From the NCBI GenBank assembly GCA_025345505.1, contig JANVCC010000130.1, positions 5,833,366-5,897,365 of the forward strand: a stretch of DNA of 64,000 bases, written 5' to 3'. The notes beneath the pieces are model-generated. The model saw only the letters and a list, made by a program, of their open reading frames with translations, was not told the origin of the DNA and did no database searches. A program made the translations under genes and the position numbers. Source of the stretch: Todiramphus chloris collaris (Eukaryota > Chordata > Aves > Coraciiformes > Alcedinidae). Below are positions 1 to 12,900 of this stretch, one piece after another (position 1 is the first letter of the stretch; each line of letters begins with the position of its first letter).

Positions 1-833
1 TAAATGGTTACTTCTGGGGAAGCACTGACTAGACCTAGGAAATTACATCTTTCATTTAACAAAGTCATAAAGGAAAAGGTAACTTGAGCAGATGGGGTAC
101 ACACAAGTGTTGGTTTTATAAAAAAACAATTTTAAATTTTTATATATATATAAAATTTTAAACAATTCCAATAGGCTTTTTTAAGGCTGACTGCATGTTT
201 TGGTTTGTGGGGTTTTTTTGTTTGTTTTTTTTACTTCTGGGTCATTTTTTCATACATTCAGACTAAACTGGAGTAAATTTGCTCTCAAAACCTTCTCAAA
301 ATGTGTTTCAAATCTTCTTGTTTATGTGATACATCAAAGAAACTTCCTCCATACTAATGATGCCTATTCAGGTATGCTGAAGGATTTTGCTGTGAAAGCA
401 AGAAATGTGTGAAACTGCAAGCCTGGCTAACAGGTCAGGCAGCTCTGTCTCATTGTCCTTTACACCTTGTGCAGTTGGGATAGCAGTGGTATTCCTTTGA
501 GATTGGGAACTTCATAAATGCAATCTCTATGACCAAATTTGTGGTGTGAATATGTATTAATTTAAAAACTTGCTGGAAAAAAATCCATCTTTGCTTATCC
601 TGTGTGTTGCTTAGTGTGGACACAGGCTTTCTGTTGTGTATCTTCCAGACATTGTGCTGCATTTCTTCACCTTGGCTCTAATCAGTGCAGAAGATGAAGC
701 CAGCCTAAAGTGACGGCACTTAATCTCGGCAGTGCCAAAGCTGCTCCAAGTGTTGCCCTGATTGCTGTGAGGATAGGGTTTGGTTTTCAGGCTGTGTCTT
801 GGTCAGAATGAGGGACCAAAAAAGGGGACTGAC
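1..833 (-). other. STAB2 intron 53, 5' part
   Basis: Non-coding sequence downstream of exon 53. I looked for the next expected exon (a C..C....CP segment) on the minus strand and did not find one. A T/G-rich low-complexity run lies at about 198-232. Nothing else is recognisable. Confidence 0.7.
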
Positions 834-980
834 CATGAAATCCACAGTGAAGAAGCTGTCGCAGCGACCTCCCAAGCTGGGGTCCATCAGCAGGCAGTCG
901 ATGCCGTAGGCAATGCCCCCATCAAATTCCAGCTGCCGCTGCACTATCTTACACTGTCTGTCATTCAGGAAGAGCGCACC
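834..980 (-). CDS. STAB2: STAB2 exon 53: end of FAS1-6
   Basis: 147 nt, phase 0 to 0; residues 1811-1859. It encodes [20 protein letters not shown], then [19 protein letters not shown]. This is the last exon visible; the donor is ATG/GTCAGT. The next exon, which should begin the fourth cysteine-rich module, was not found in positions 1-833. Confidence 0.95.
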
Positions 981-3900
981 CTGAGAGGTGGGATGAGGAG
1001 AGGGCAGAGTGACAAGTCATGAGTCAGTATTCCTTACGGCCAGGGTGAATCCAGGTCCTGCGTGAGAGTTGGGGGTAATCTTCCCTCTGCTCTAAACCAA
1101 TCTGGGGACCTCTCCTCCTATAACTGCGTGCTATAATGTTGCAGATGGGCAAAGATTTTTCCTTTCCTGGAGGCCATAGAGTATGCCAACCTTGTGTCCA
1201 CAATTTTACCTTATGCATGTTTAGGCTTAGCCATATTATCAGAAACAGATGCTTGGCCAGGGATGATATGAGTGTGATTCTGCACGCTTGCAGTGAAAAA
1301 TGTGCTGTTGTCCTGGCTTAACAAGTTGTGTGCATGCCTGTGATGGTAGCTCGTATGTGCTTACAAACCAGAGTTTGCATGCAGATATGACGTTCATGGG
1401 GCTTCTGCCAAAACCAGGTTCATCTTGATAGTTTTCCATTGTAAAGAAAAGTTAAAATGTGTTGGTATTTCAGTTTTTAGGTAACTGAGAGCTGTTCTGA
1501 ACAAATAGCATCTTGCAGCAGGAAAATGACAATTACAAAACACCTTTCAGAGCACCTAGTCTGTTGAATCTGTTGAAGTGGCTGCCCTGGTTTTATGGCT
1601 ATTGGCATGGCTGGCAAAGATAATTGAGTTTTAATGCCACTGACCCTTTCTGGGGGCTGTGCACAGCCACAGTGGGGTCTGCATGAGCAGATTCTGCAAC
1701 AAGGGTGAGGGGCAAGTGTGCTGGCTGAGTGAACACTTACAATCTCCCTGTTATCTCCACAGCTAACGCTGAGGTTGGAGCCTTGCAAGGTCTTCAGAGA
1801 GGTGGAGTGGGGCAACTGGTAGGCCAACACCTGCGAAGGAAAGCGGGGAGATGTGTTTGGGCTTGCATATCTTGGCCTTGTCAATTCCTCTAAAAACCAA
1901 AGGCTTACCTCAGCATCACGGACAATGTGAAACTTGAGGTACTGCACCAGTTTGTCCGTGTTGGACTTCTTGAAGAGGAAGTCCTGCTGCTCCTGTGGCA
2001 GCCCACGGATAGCTGTGTCTGTGGGCCAGAAAAGCGTGACTGGTTTGTGAATAGGATCGCTGATCACCCCAAGCAAGTTGTTTTTCTGCAACAGACCAAA
2101 AATTGGGATGGGGGATTAACGCTCGCTCTATCTAAAATGACATTGACCCCATGGGTTGAATATCTGGTGTAACTGGGATGCAGTGACTTGTGGGCTGCCT
2201 GGTTTGCAGCCTGCAATCACCATGACTTTAAAAAAATGCCTGCATTGAGCTTCCAAAATTGAGTTACATGACCCAATTCTCAGAGGTGCTTCATCACCCA
2301 GAACCACCCACTGAAACCCAGGCTGATGGCTCAGCTTTGGGCTCAAAAAATGGTATTTGGGTCAAGCCTTAGCTACGTCATTTAACTTGTGGTAGGACAG
2401 AGGTGAATGCAGAGGAGAAAGGTGCTGTGTGTCTGCTTGACAGTACTCCACCCCTGTGTGAGAGGAACCATGTGGTGACCACTGTTGTGTACTGTCTTTG
2501 GCTCTACTGAACACCATCCTGCCAGTGATGCCGTGTTCCGTGCCTGTGCTTTTGTCTTTAAGAAAAGTGTTTAAAACCTTTGCCCAATGGCTGCTGTCTC
2601 TTGTGTGCTTACCTCTAGCAAACTGCTGAACAGGACATAACCATGTTTGGCAGCAACAATTTTAAGGGTTTCCTACAAAGAAAGACATATTCAGGTATTT
2701 ATCCAATAGATATATTATGTATGTATTAAAAAGCAGCTATTGCTTTACCCTGCAAGTCACCTTTTGTTATGAAATCAAAGCCACTGCAAAAGCCCTGTGC
2801 AGAAGACCTCTTAACTAGTTCCTGAATGAATTTTAAATACAACGTTTAACTTGGACACTGCTGAATAAGTTAAACCTAATGATGTTTGTATAGGGTCTTT
2901 ATAGTATCACTGGGCTTTTTCTTGTGACTTACTGTGTATATATAAATCTTTATCTATCTAACAGTAAATGTGTAAAGCCCCTGGGATAAGAATGGCAATG
3001 AGCTGCACGTACCTTCTTAGTGGGGAAATCCTGCATATGTGATGGGACCAGAATTTGGTTTATGACATGGATCACACCATTTGTGCCAACAGCATCACTG
3101 AGTATAATTTCAGCATTGTTGTTCAAAACCAGCGAGTTCTGAAAAGGCGACAAACCCACATTTTCCATGGAACCTTGTGGCTGTGTGAGGCTGATGCCAC
3201 ATTTTTTTTTGACAGAGGGAGTCCAGACCCTCCTTTTTTTGCAGCAAACAGTAGCTTCAGTTTTAATAAATTGCCCTTTGCTTTTTCAAAGTCTCATTGT
3301 GCTCATAAAGCCAGAGTCTGAGGGTAAAATAACTTGTCAAAGCAAGGGTCATACAACTCCATTTGTTGCATCACAGGAAGTGCTGAACATGTCAGCTGAA
3401 TGAGTAGCCCTGTTTTAATGTTACATATTTATTTTTATGCACTAGAAGAGGGAGGGAAACCATTTGGGTTTCTGAAAAAGGCTGAACGAGAGAAGACTTT
3501 TTATTCTATCCCCTGCCTCTTCATGCTCTGTTACCTGAGAGTAGCTGATGTGTATTGGGTCTCCGTGGAGAGAGGTGATGTTAGTGATTGCTGTCAGGTC
3601 ACTGTACAACAGGCTGGCACAACCCACCATATGGTACCAGAGGACTTGAGCCATCACTCCTTTGGCAATCCAGTCCTTGACCTGCAGTAGAAAGTGGAAG
3701 AGTTGAGAAGCAGTTGGGCAAGGCTTCTAAACCCAAAAACTCATGGCCAGCCCACCAAAAATTTTTGGCCTCCTTACTTACTCGTGGGTCACTGTTTAGT
3801 ATGTCTGTACGAGGCACAAACAGAGTGAAGGGGCCAGGGCCTGCAAGATCTCTGATAGACAAGGCCTGCCAAATTTAAGAGGACAAAGCACTGATGAGTC

Positions 3901-6900
3901 ATTAATGCACACAACATCATGCAGGGATGGGGGCCAGCCCTGCTCAGTGGGAAGTGGTGCCTGCAACCCTGTTGCTGTTGGATGTCTGGTTCCCTTCCCT
4001 GCAATGTAAGGGTGAAAGAAAAACCTTGTACAGTGTGGACTTTCCTTCCCAGGCCTGTCTGTCACCACTGCCCATGGATATCTAATTAAAGATTTTGGTT
4101 TATAGCCAAGTCTCCGTTTCCTCTGCAATAACAAAATAGAAGAGGGAAAGCTGAACGAACACTAAGCATAGGGAACACAGAGATGGGGATATTTGCTCCT
4201 GAGTGAGGGATGAATAAATCCTTTCATCTTGGTAGATAGTTAGGAGTGGATAGATGCACGTGCTTGTATGTGCATTTAGCTGATACATGGTTGCTTGTAT
4301 CTAGGAGTAGATTATTGTTAGAGGGACAAAAGGACCTGGAGTATTGAAGGCACTTTGCAATGACCAGTAACAAACTAAAATATGAGAGCTCTGCTAAAGA
4401 GAGAGGAAGTGACCAGTTTACCATTGTAGTGCAATAGAAGGTAGAGGATGAGTTTTTGGACTAGCAGGCCAGTATATGGGTTTGTGCTGCCTCAAGCCTT
4501 GGGGTAAATGGGGGTTTACTGCTGCCATGGCTTCAAAAAGCCATGAGAACTGGTGGTGCACATTGGCTGACTAGGAACGTATAGCAGCACCTTGTGACAT
4601 TTCCAAGGGACAACTGAAATCACCATCGCAGTTTAGAAATGCAGCAGGGGTAGAAGGGTGGTATTTGCTCACGTCAGAATTCATGATTGATGTGCTATGG
4701 GATCTCAGACTGTGATCAGGTGAAAGCTTTGGTTTTGTGCTTGGTCTTGGGGGCCCTACCTTTCCCTGGTATCTTAGTCTTTGTTATTAATGAAGTTGAA
4801 GGACGTTGGTATATGCCAGATTCATGCTCCCCACCCCTCTCTGAGGTAAGAAAAACAGTTATAATAAAAAAAATAAACTCCCCCCCCCCCCCCAAAAAAA
4901 AAAAGTACTTGACCTTTTCTTACCTCTAAGTGGAAATAAAACCTAGATGTGTTGGTGTCCCTGAGAAGTTCCTGCAATCAAGAAGAAAACTTTGTTACAG
5001 TGCTGTACATCTGTGAAGTACAAACAAATGAAGCACTTGGAGAAGAAAGAGAACATCTGACTTAGAATAAATACTAGCCATTGCTCTGGGTTGTTTAGTT
5101 TGTTTTAGTTTTGAGGCAGGTATGGTTATCTTGCAGCATCATGTTCTTATTCCCTGTTTCTTGGATTGGGATTATCTCAGATTCTGGAGAAGATTTATCA
5201 ATTTGCTGAGGAAAAATCTCTCATGTTTCAAGAGATAGTTATTTAATACAATACTCATCTGGAGAAAAAGCAAGGCAGCACTTTACCTGGAAGATATTGC
5301 CTCGGCACTTAAATCCATCCCCAATGTAGTTAGGCTTGCAGGTGCAGGTCCTTTCTGTCAGCTCTGTGTCATTACATATGGCAAATTCACTGCAGCCTCC
5401 ATTATTCTTGTGGGATCAAAAATTAAAATACTTAATTCATTGCCAAGTGTATAGAACAATTTTAGCTCACCACTTTATTTCCCTCATGTATATATCTTAG
5501 AAAGACTTAATCTCAACAGTTTTTTGAAAGCAGATCTTACTGGAACTGTATATAATAGTATATAATTTCTTGTAAACAATAAAAAGCATTTAAGGTTCAT
5601 GAAAAAAAATGGCTGTCCTTTTATGCAGAAATGTAGTTCTGATTCCCTCCTAATATCTTCAGTTCATGGTGTTATAAGAATCCAAATGATTTCCAGGCAG
5701 GTTTCATTCTGCACATTGGGGATGAGTTTTAGCTGCTTCAACAAGGCAGCATTGACTTACAATGAAGGAAATTATTTATAGCTGTAAATCACTTTTATGG
5801 TGGTAGGAGCCTGAATTTCTGGAGGTGAATTAGCATAGGACTGTCTTTGATTCTTCATCTGTCTGATGGCCCAGGCTAATTGGAGCAGGGACCTGCCACA
5901 GGTGCTCTCCTCTAGAACATATCCTGTTTGCCCTTGGATGCACCACCAGTGTGACCTGAGGCTCTGAGCACCAATGACTCCCCTCACCTGTCCACCTGCC
6001 TCCAGGAAGCTCTCAGTGGGCAGATGTTCCCTATCCAGAAGCCGTGTGCTGGGATTTGGAGCTCTGCCTAGTCACAAATGGGTGCTTTCCAGCTAGTGCC
6101 TCAGTTTGCACGGAAGTTTCTAGCTTGGACTTGAGAGCAAATCAGGAAAAATCAAGAAGCAATATTGTTTTCTCCCCTTTTGCTTTTTTGATAGTGTCCT
6201 GTCTGTTGTCAGCCATCTTGGGAATCTTTTTTCGTGGGCCATGATTGGAAGCAGAAACTCCTTTGGGAGCTACTAGTGTGGCTTGACTTGACAGGCCATA
6301 GTATGTAGTGGGTTTGGGTGCATTTTCTATTCATTTGGCTAGCTTTAGGTCAACTGCTGGCAATCTTGGGTTTATTGTAGCTTCCCAGGGAGCTTTGCTG
6401 CACAGAGGTTTGACAAAGTGAAGCCAGATTATCTTCTAGTCTGACAGTAATGCCTCTCAAAACTATATTTAAGAAAAAAAAATATATAAAATTAGCCATT
6501 TGGAAGCAAAGTTGTTGGAAAAATGCATGGTAAAAGGCAAAACCATACAAAATTGTAGAAGCAGTAGATCTTAACTTTGAACTCTTCCAGCTTCTGGTTT
6601 TGCCCTTGCTCTTTCATCTCTCTAACCTGATGTGGTTAGAGAAACTACTGACAGGCTGGGAGGGTGAGAATTATTTTCGTTGCACTCGGACCCCAAAGGG
6701 TTAATGTGTACAGAACAGTGGATATGTCCCTGCTGCAGCTTGCCAAGAAGCAGAACAATGCTGCTGATGCAGAGAGCCATGGTGCTTGTGAATATGTGGC
6801 TCACAGTATGCAAGCTAGCTCCTGTGAAACACACGTGGCTGATTCTCAGCCTGCAGCGGTGAGGGAGAAAACGAGGATGTCATGGGAATCTCTTCATTGT

Positions 6901-9900
6901 GTGTTGTGGAGGTAAAGGAGGGAAGTGGTTGGTGTGGAGAATGTCTTTTTTGTTCTGTTAATCTCCCAATCTAGAGAGATCTCCATTCTCCCCATCCACC
7001 ACCTCACCTCTTCTGTTCCACTATTCACTCAGCTGCAGTTTACAGCACTGCCACCCTGCTTTAGGCAACTGCAGGGATGTGTTTGGATGCAGGGGCTGTG
7101 GGACCTTGCTCTTTGACTTGCCCCATGAGAGCTCTGCCCTGGGTAAGCTTTCAGACTGGGACCTCCACTGGAAACACCTGCATCAGGGAGCCCAGGCCCT
7201 TGAGAGCTTTTTTGCCCCAGTGTGGATTTCACTTGGTAAAGATGCAGCAATGTGAGCTCTTGATGCTCTGATTAGGCTAGAAAAAATGCAGACTGAGCAG
7301 GGGATGTGTATACTGTCACTTGATCATTTCTCTTGTTCAGGCTGCACAGATATGGTCCCAAATCAAACCAGGGAACTTAATGACAGGAAAATATTAAAAA
7401 AATAAATAGGTGTTTTGATCTAACATAGACTGTTCTTTTTCTGTCCTAATCAGCTGGCATCTGGAACAGCTAGAACTGGCCCCTGAGTAACAACAGCTTG
7501 AACCACAGATTAGAGTTTTTCTCTAGATCTGAAGTGTTTTGGTTTTGGGTGTGTGGTTTTTCTTTTCTTTCTTTCTTTCTTTTTTTTTTTTAAGGCTCAG
7601 AGATGAATCTGGGCCCTCACTTGTGTTATGTCCAGGCTGTGGTCCAGGAATAGTCCTTACTGCGTCTTTAGTTTCTAAAATAGCAACAACACTAAAGCAT
7701 GTACTGAACCAAGCACATTTAAAAGTTAGCTTAATTAACTTGTTTCTGGGCATGTCTGACTTAGTTTTGAATGCATACAAAACTCAAAAGTGTAATGATT
7801 ATAAAAAGACCTTACTTTCCTTAAATGAACACTTACCTGTGAACACAGACTGATGTAAGAACATGTTTTTCCATCTCCAGAGTATCCCTTCAAGCAATTG
7901 CATACTGCCTACAAAGCAAACCCAAAAAACATTAATACATAGAAAGATGCTTAATTTTTTTTACCCCCCGCACATGTATGTAATTTACTTGTTTGCCAGA
8001 TTTTCATAGTGGTATTGTCTACAATTTATTAAGCTAAAATTGCATTGTGTCTCCTGCAGCAGTTTCATAGCCAGTATGAGCAACTATAGACTGAGATTGG
8101 CAAATAACAATTTCCAAGAGGCTCTATCTGCCCTTTTCCTGCCTATCCATCTCTCATCTCTCCTCTGCTGTCCTTTGGTCACTTGAAATGAACCCTTTGA
8201 TATCTGCATGTGGTTATCTTGCTGATGAAACAGGGTAAACCCCTAATTTGCTTCTCATTTTATTTGCATAGGTTGCTATTCCTCTCTCTTCTCTTCCTTT
8301 CCCTTCCCCTGTTTGTTTGTTTTTGGTTTTGTTTTCTTAAGTGATGAAACATAATTTCAAAAAATACTTGGAATGGTGTCGTGATGTTACTGATGGCTTC
8401 CCATGCAGCAGTAATGCATTTACGCTTGCATCACAGTTACTTTTTTTTTGCACTTGGCAGTTATCACAAAGATGAAAAAATAATGTGGTTACAGAGAAAT
8501 TGCTTATTTTCCTCTGCAATTCAATTCTTGATGTTTCTTAATGTAGAATTCACATTTACTATGTAGAAGATTGAAAATTCAAGGAGATGTCTGCAGCAGA
8601 AGTAAAACTGCTAGTGTTTTATGTACCTGGGTGACTGAAAGTCATACGGAAAGCAGATGCATTTTCTGTCTTCCAAGTTTGACTCTGCAGCACTGGGATT
8701 TAGTAGTGGAGCTTGCTAGTCCTCCTACATTAACTATATTCCCATGGGTAAGGAAGTATAAATAATTGGGTTGTAGCTACTACTTCTATCCCACATAAGG
8801 GTTTATGGAAGAAAATAGCCACTGCCCACCTTGTCTAGAGGGATGGGGAAGGAGTTATGTGGCACCGTGTTCCCCCTAGAAATGTACTGACTTGCAAAAT
8901 GACAGTCAAGGCAAAGACTTCATTCCTTGCTACCAGCAAGAAGTGTTGATGTTATTGTGGGGTTATTGCTCCTCCTTCTCCTGGACAACTGGAAGGCAGG
9001 AGGTGGCCTCTCACTCCTGGTTGTTGTTTCCTGTATTGCCCCTGAAGTAATACTGCTGTGCAGCATTCGCAGGAAGGGCTAGAGTTCTGCCAACAGCCAG
9101 CATGAAATTATAGGGGGATGATAAGAAGTACTGCAGTTGGGGTGCTCAGCTTCTTCTGAAATTGCTATAAAAATAGAAGCCCTAAGCAGTGTCACTTAAT
9201 TCCCTAGGCAAATTTTTTTTTTCCCCTTTTTGCCCTTGTCCTTTTACATTTATTTTTCTTTGGAGAATGTGTGGTACTTGTGCACGGGAGACACAGAGCA
9301 GCAGAGGAGTGAAGGGCTGCTGGTGTTCTGTAACCACTATCTGAGAACCCTGATTTAGGCTGTTTTGCTTCCTTGTGAATACACTTGAGCTATGCTGGGA
9401 AAAGGGCTAGTCTGAAATGGATTTTTCTCTGTGGACAGTTTCTGTAACAATGAAGGAAATGTTATCTGGCAATACTTTCAAGCTGACAGGTTTCCACAAC
9501 AAAACCTCCCAAAGGAGAAAAAAACCTGCTTGAAACAGCAGAACGCTTTTTTCTTTTCAGTTTTGGGTTTCTTTTACTGAAATTTATTTTTTCATTTTTG
9601 CCCACACTCCGCCTCAAATGCCTTTTTGAGGGTAGCATATATGTTTCAGGATTTTTGTTATTAACTCCACTTTTCCATTTAAATAGAGAGATGAGATGAG
9701 GAAATCTTTCTTTAACCAACTGTAAACAGTTGGCCAGTGCTATTTATCTGCATTGACAAAGTACTCACTTGATTGGGTCCCGTCTGTGTGCATTCTGCAT
9801 TTCTATCACATCCACCATTGCTCTCCAGACAAGGGTTGATTTCTTTATAAAAGAGAAACAGCATAATGCAAAACAAGAATGACTTCTGAAAACCCAAGAA

Positions 9901-12900
9901 GGGAGAATTTTAAGTGAAGCATACTATGAATACAGATTTATGACATCAGTGAATCAATGCCACTCATTCCCTTAGCTGCTTAATGTCTAGGTTTTGCAGG
10001 TGTCTTGGTGAAGCCTAAAACCCCACTGTCAGCATTTTTAAACCCGTACCTGGGGAGGTATGGTACAAAGGTATCTAAAAGTCTTGAAGCTTGCAATGGT
10101 CAGAGGAGAAAGAGTGTATCAAGTTGCTGAAGATAAGCCTATCCTTGCTGAGAGTTAGATCTTTATTAATAAGCTTTGGTGTCACACAGCACTGCTGTAG
10201 TTACATGGTTTGCCAAGTAGCATCAGCCCCATGGCGGGTAGAGATGCCTTTGGCATCAGGGTCTGTAGTTTCAGGAAACTTCACTTCTGAGTCATTACAG
10301 AAGAAGGATCTCCCACCTCCCAGGAAAACTCGCTCCTGTAATTTTCCTCTGTGTGATATATGAGACACTACAAATGCTTACCGATGCAGACTATTCCATC
10401 TCCAGTATACCCAGTGTTGCAGACACACACTCTATTGCCAGGCGTTGTTCTTCTGCACTCTGCCTTGGCAGAACAGCCACCGTTGCTGGTCTCACAGGCA
10501 TCGATAGCTGAACGGTGAGAATAACCCAGACTAAACCAATGTGCTTAAATGGGGTTAAGCTCTCTCTCTGCTTATAAAGGGATTTGCTAACATTTTCTGA
10601 ACACAGAATCTTTCTGATTTAAGAGGCCATAGACTTCATTAGTGCTAGATACTTAAGACATATTATCGATTACAAGATGGAAAGATGAGAAGATGTTTCT
10701 AATCTGGAAGATAAGAATTCATTAAGGGCAGATTTTAAGTAATATCCCCATCTTCTGATTCTGCCCATTCCAAGCACCAAAAGAGAGACCCTAGTGTTCT
10801 CTGGATTAAATGGCCATTTGAAGCTTTCCCTTAGCCTGCTTTTTTTTTTTTTTCTGCACACAGATGATGTGCCTTCTCTTGCAGGAAGTCTAGATGGTAA
10901 AACCACCCAGCCCACCTGTAACAAGAAATCCTTTTTATTATTCAGATAGATACTCATGCTTTTTCTTCAACTCTGGATGAGTATGAGGCTTGCAAATCGA
11001 GTTTGCTTATCTGGGTTGCTCTGAGAGCAATGAGGGAGCCTTTTCTGATCTTCAGTGTGAATCAAATCATCCCAACCATTGCTTTAGTTTTTGCCTCAAA
11101 TTACCACAAATTTCTATTGCAGCAGCTGTAACAGGCAGACTGGGGAGATTACTTGTCCTGTAACTGGTTTTGCCCAAGATTCCTGTAGAGGGGATAAGGG
11201 TGAGTGCAGAGGTACTCACAGGCATAAATAAATATGAGTTTATAAATAAATAAAAATGAATTTGGTTGATTTGTTCCAGAAGAGAAAATGAAAGCAGCCA
11301 AAGTACTAAAATCTTGGACTAGGACCCTGCCAGCCATTGTGAATAGACAAATCTGCTTCTGTTCCCAAAAGCATTAGTATTTGAATCAGTTAAGGATTAA
11401 GTAAAACAATCATAAAATTAATTACAATCATTGTAGCTGGAAGCAGTCTATTTTGTAAGACTGGATAGCCTAGACTCTTGGAAGAACACCTAGGATAAAC
11501 TGCTATTGCCTCTTTCTGAGGGTCTCTCGGATCTCTCTGGTCTAAAGAAGCTGTTTTTACCACCCCAGATATCTGTGCAAGTTCAGAAAGCTGAGGAAGT
11601 GATAGGGCTGTACAGCTTCCAATAGCTGGAAGTGCTATTGTACCCTGAATTGGCCTCTCTGCTGGGCTTTGTTGGGAAAAGGAGTAAAAGTCATAATCCA
11701 GGTTTCATTACTCTGCAGACAATGGGGCCTGGGTTGTGCACAGCATGTTCCTTTTTCTCTGGTGTCCCTTAGCACAATGCCTCACAGCTTGGAGGTTTTG
11801 AGCCCTTTGTTTGCTATGAATCTGCACCTGTGGGCTCTTACTCATTTTTAGCAAACTGGCAGCAGTTCCTGGTTTTTAACTGGTGCATAAAGTGCTCATC
11901 TCTCACCAGTTCCACGGTGACCACAGAGTGCTTCAAGCATTTTTTTTTGTCAAAAAAAGAAGAAACAAAGTCCACTTGCCTGTGCAGGATGTCCCATTCC
12001 CCTCAAACCCAGCTGCACACTTGCAATAAGCCGTGCCATTTGATAGAAGGCAGCTAAAGAAGTAAAAAGAGGGAGATGACAGTTTAAAATAAAATAAAAA
12101 AAAAGGTAGTCAGGTCTTCTGTACAGCCCTTGTTTTTGTGCACTGTTCCAAAAGTAATGCCCCAGAGAAATAACAAGGCATTTAACCATACGGTATGATG
12201 CTGTTGTAAACGTAACAATTAACCAAGTCAGACCAAGCCTTCCTAATGCCTTTTGGATGTACTATTTTAAGTATTAAAAATGCACGCTTTGGTTATCGAG
12301 CGTCCTGTTTTCTCATGCAGCACTCCAGAAGTTGTATGCCTGCTCACCCAAAAACTGCACTATTTGTCTGCACAGGCTTTAGTGAGGGATGCAACAGAAC
12401 TGATGCGCGGGGGTGGGAGCTGGGTGTCTGAGTCCTTGGGGTTTAAGTCTGGTTTTTGGGACAGTTTGGCCTTTTGTACATAAACAAAACACAGGTTTAC
12501 TGCCCCATGAGCTCTGCATAATGCAGTGATTGCTTCCTGGTGTCACCCAAGGACAGCGTTGCAATGCAGTCAGCCCAATCCTACCCTCCCCCTGCTGTTC
12601 CTGCACCTATCCTGCTACCTACAAGGCTACAGCAGCAGATGAATAAGGGTCAAGAGAACAACAGTCATCATCTTCTGTCAGAAACACAGTCTTGATGACG
12701 GCAAGTGTGGGATTCCCTGAGCAAGTCTGAGGGTGGAGTTTTGCCAAAAATACCTGGTAAACTATCTCTTCTGTGAACTGCAAGACACACACAGAGTGAG
12801 AGAGAATCATCTACATTTGGGGAAAAGGGGGTTTGCCCCTCTCATTTCTCTACTTTTAGAGAAGAGCGGTGGCTGAAAATGAGGAGCATTTTCAGCTACC

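Noticed and set aside
450..515. Possible next STAB2 exon with an NCTRC motif on the minus strand
   Set aside because: It lacks a usable acceptor and the CP element expected for cysteine-rich module 4, and a stop follows almost at once.
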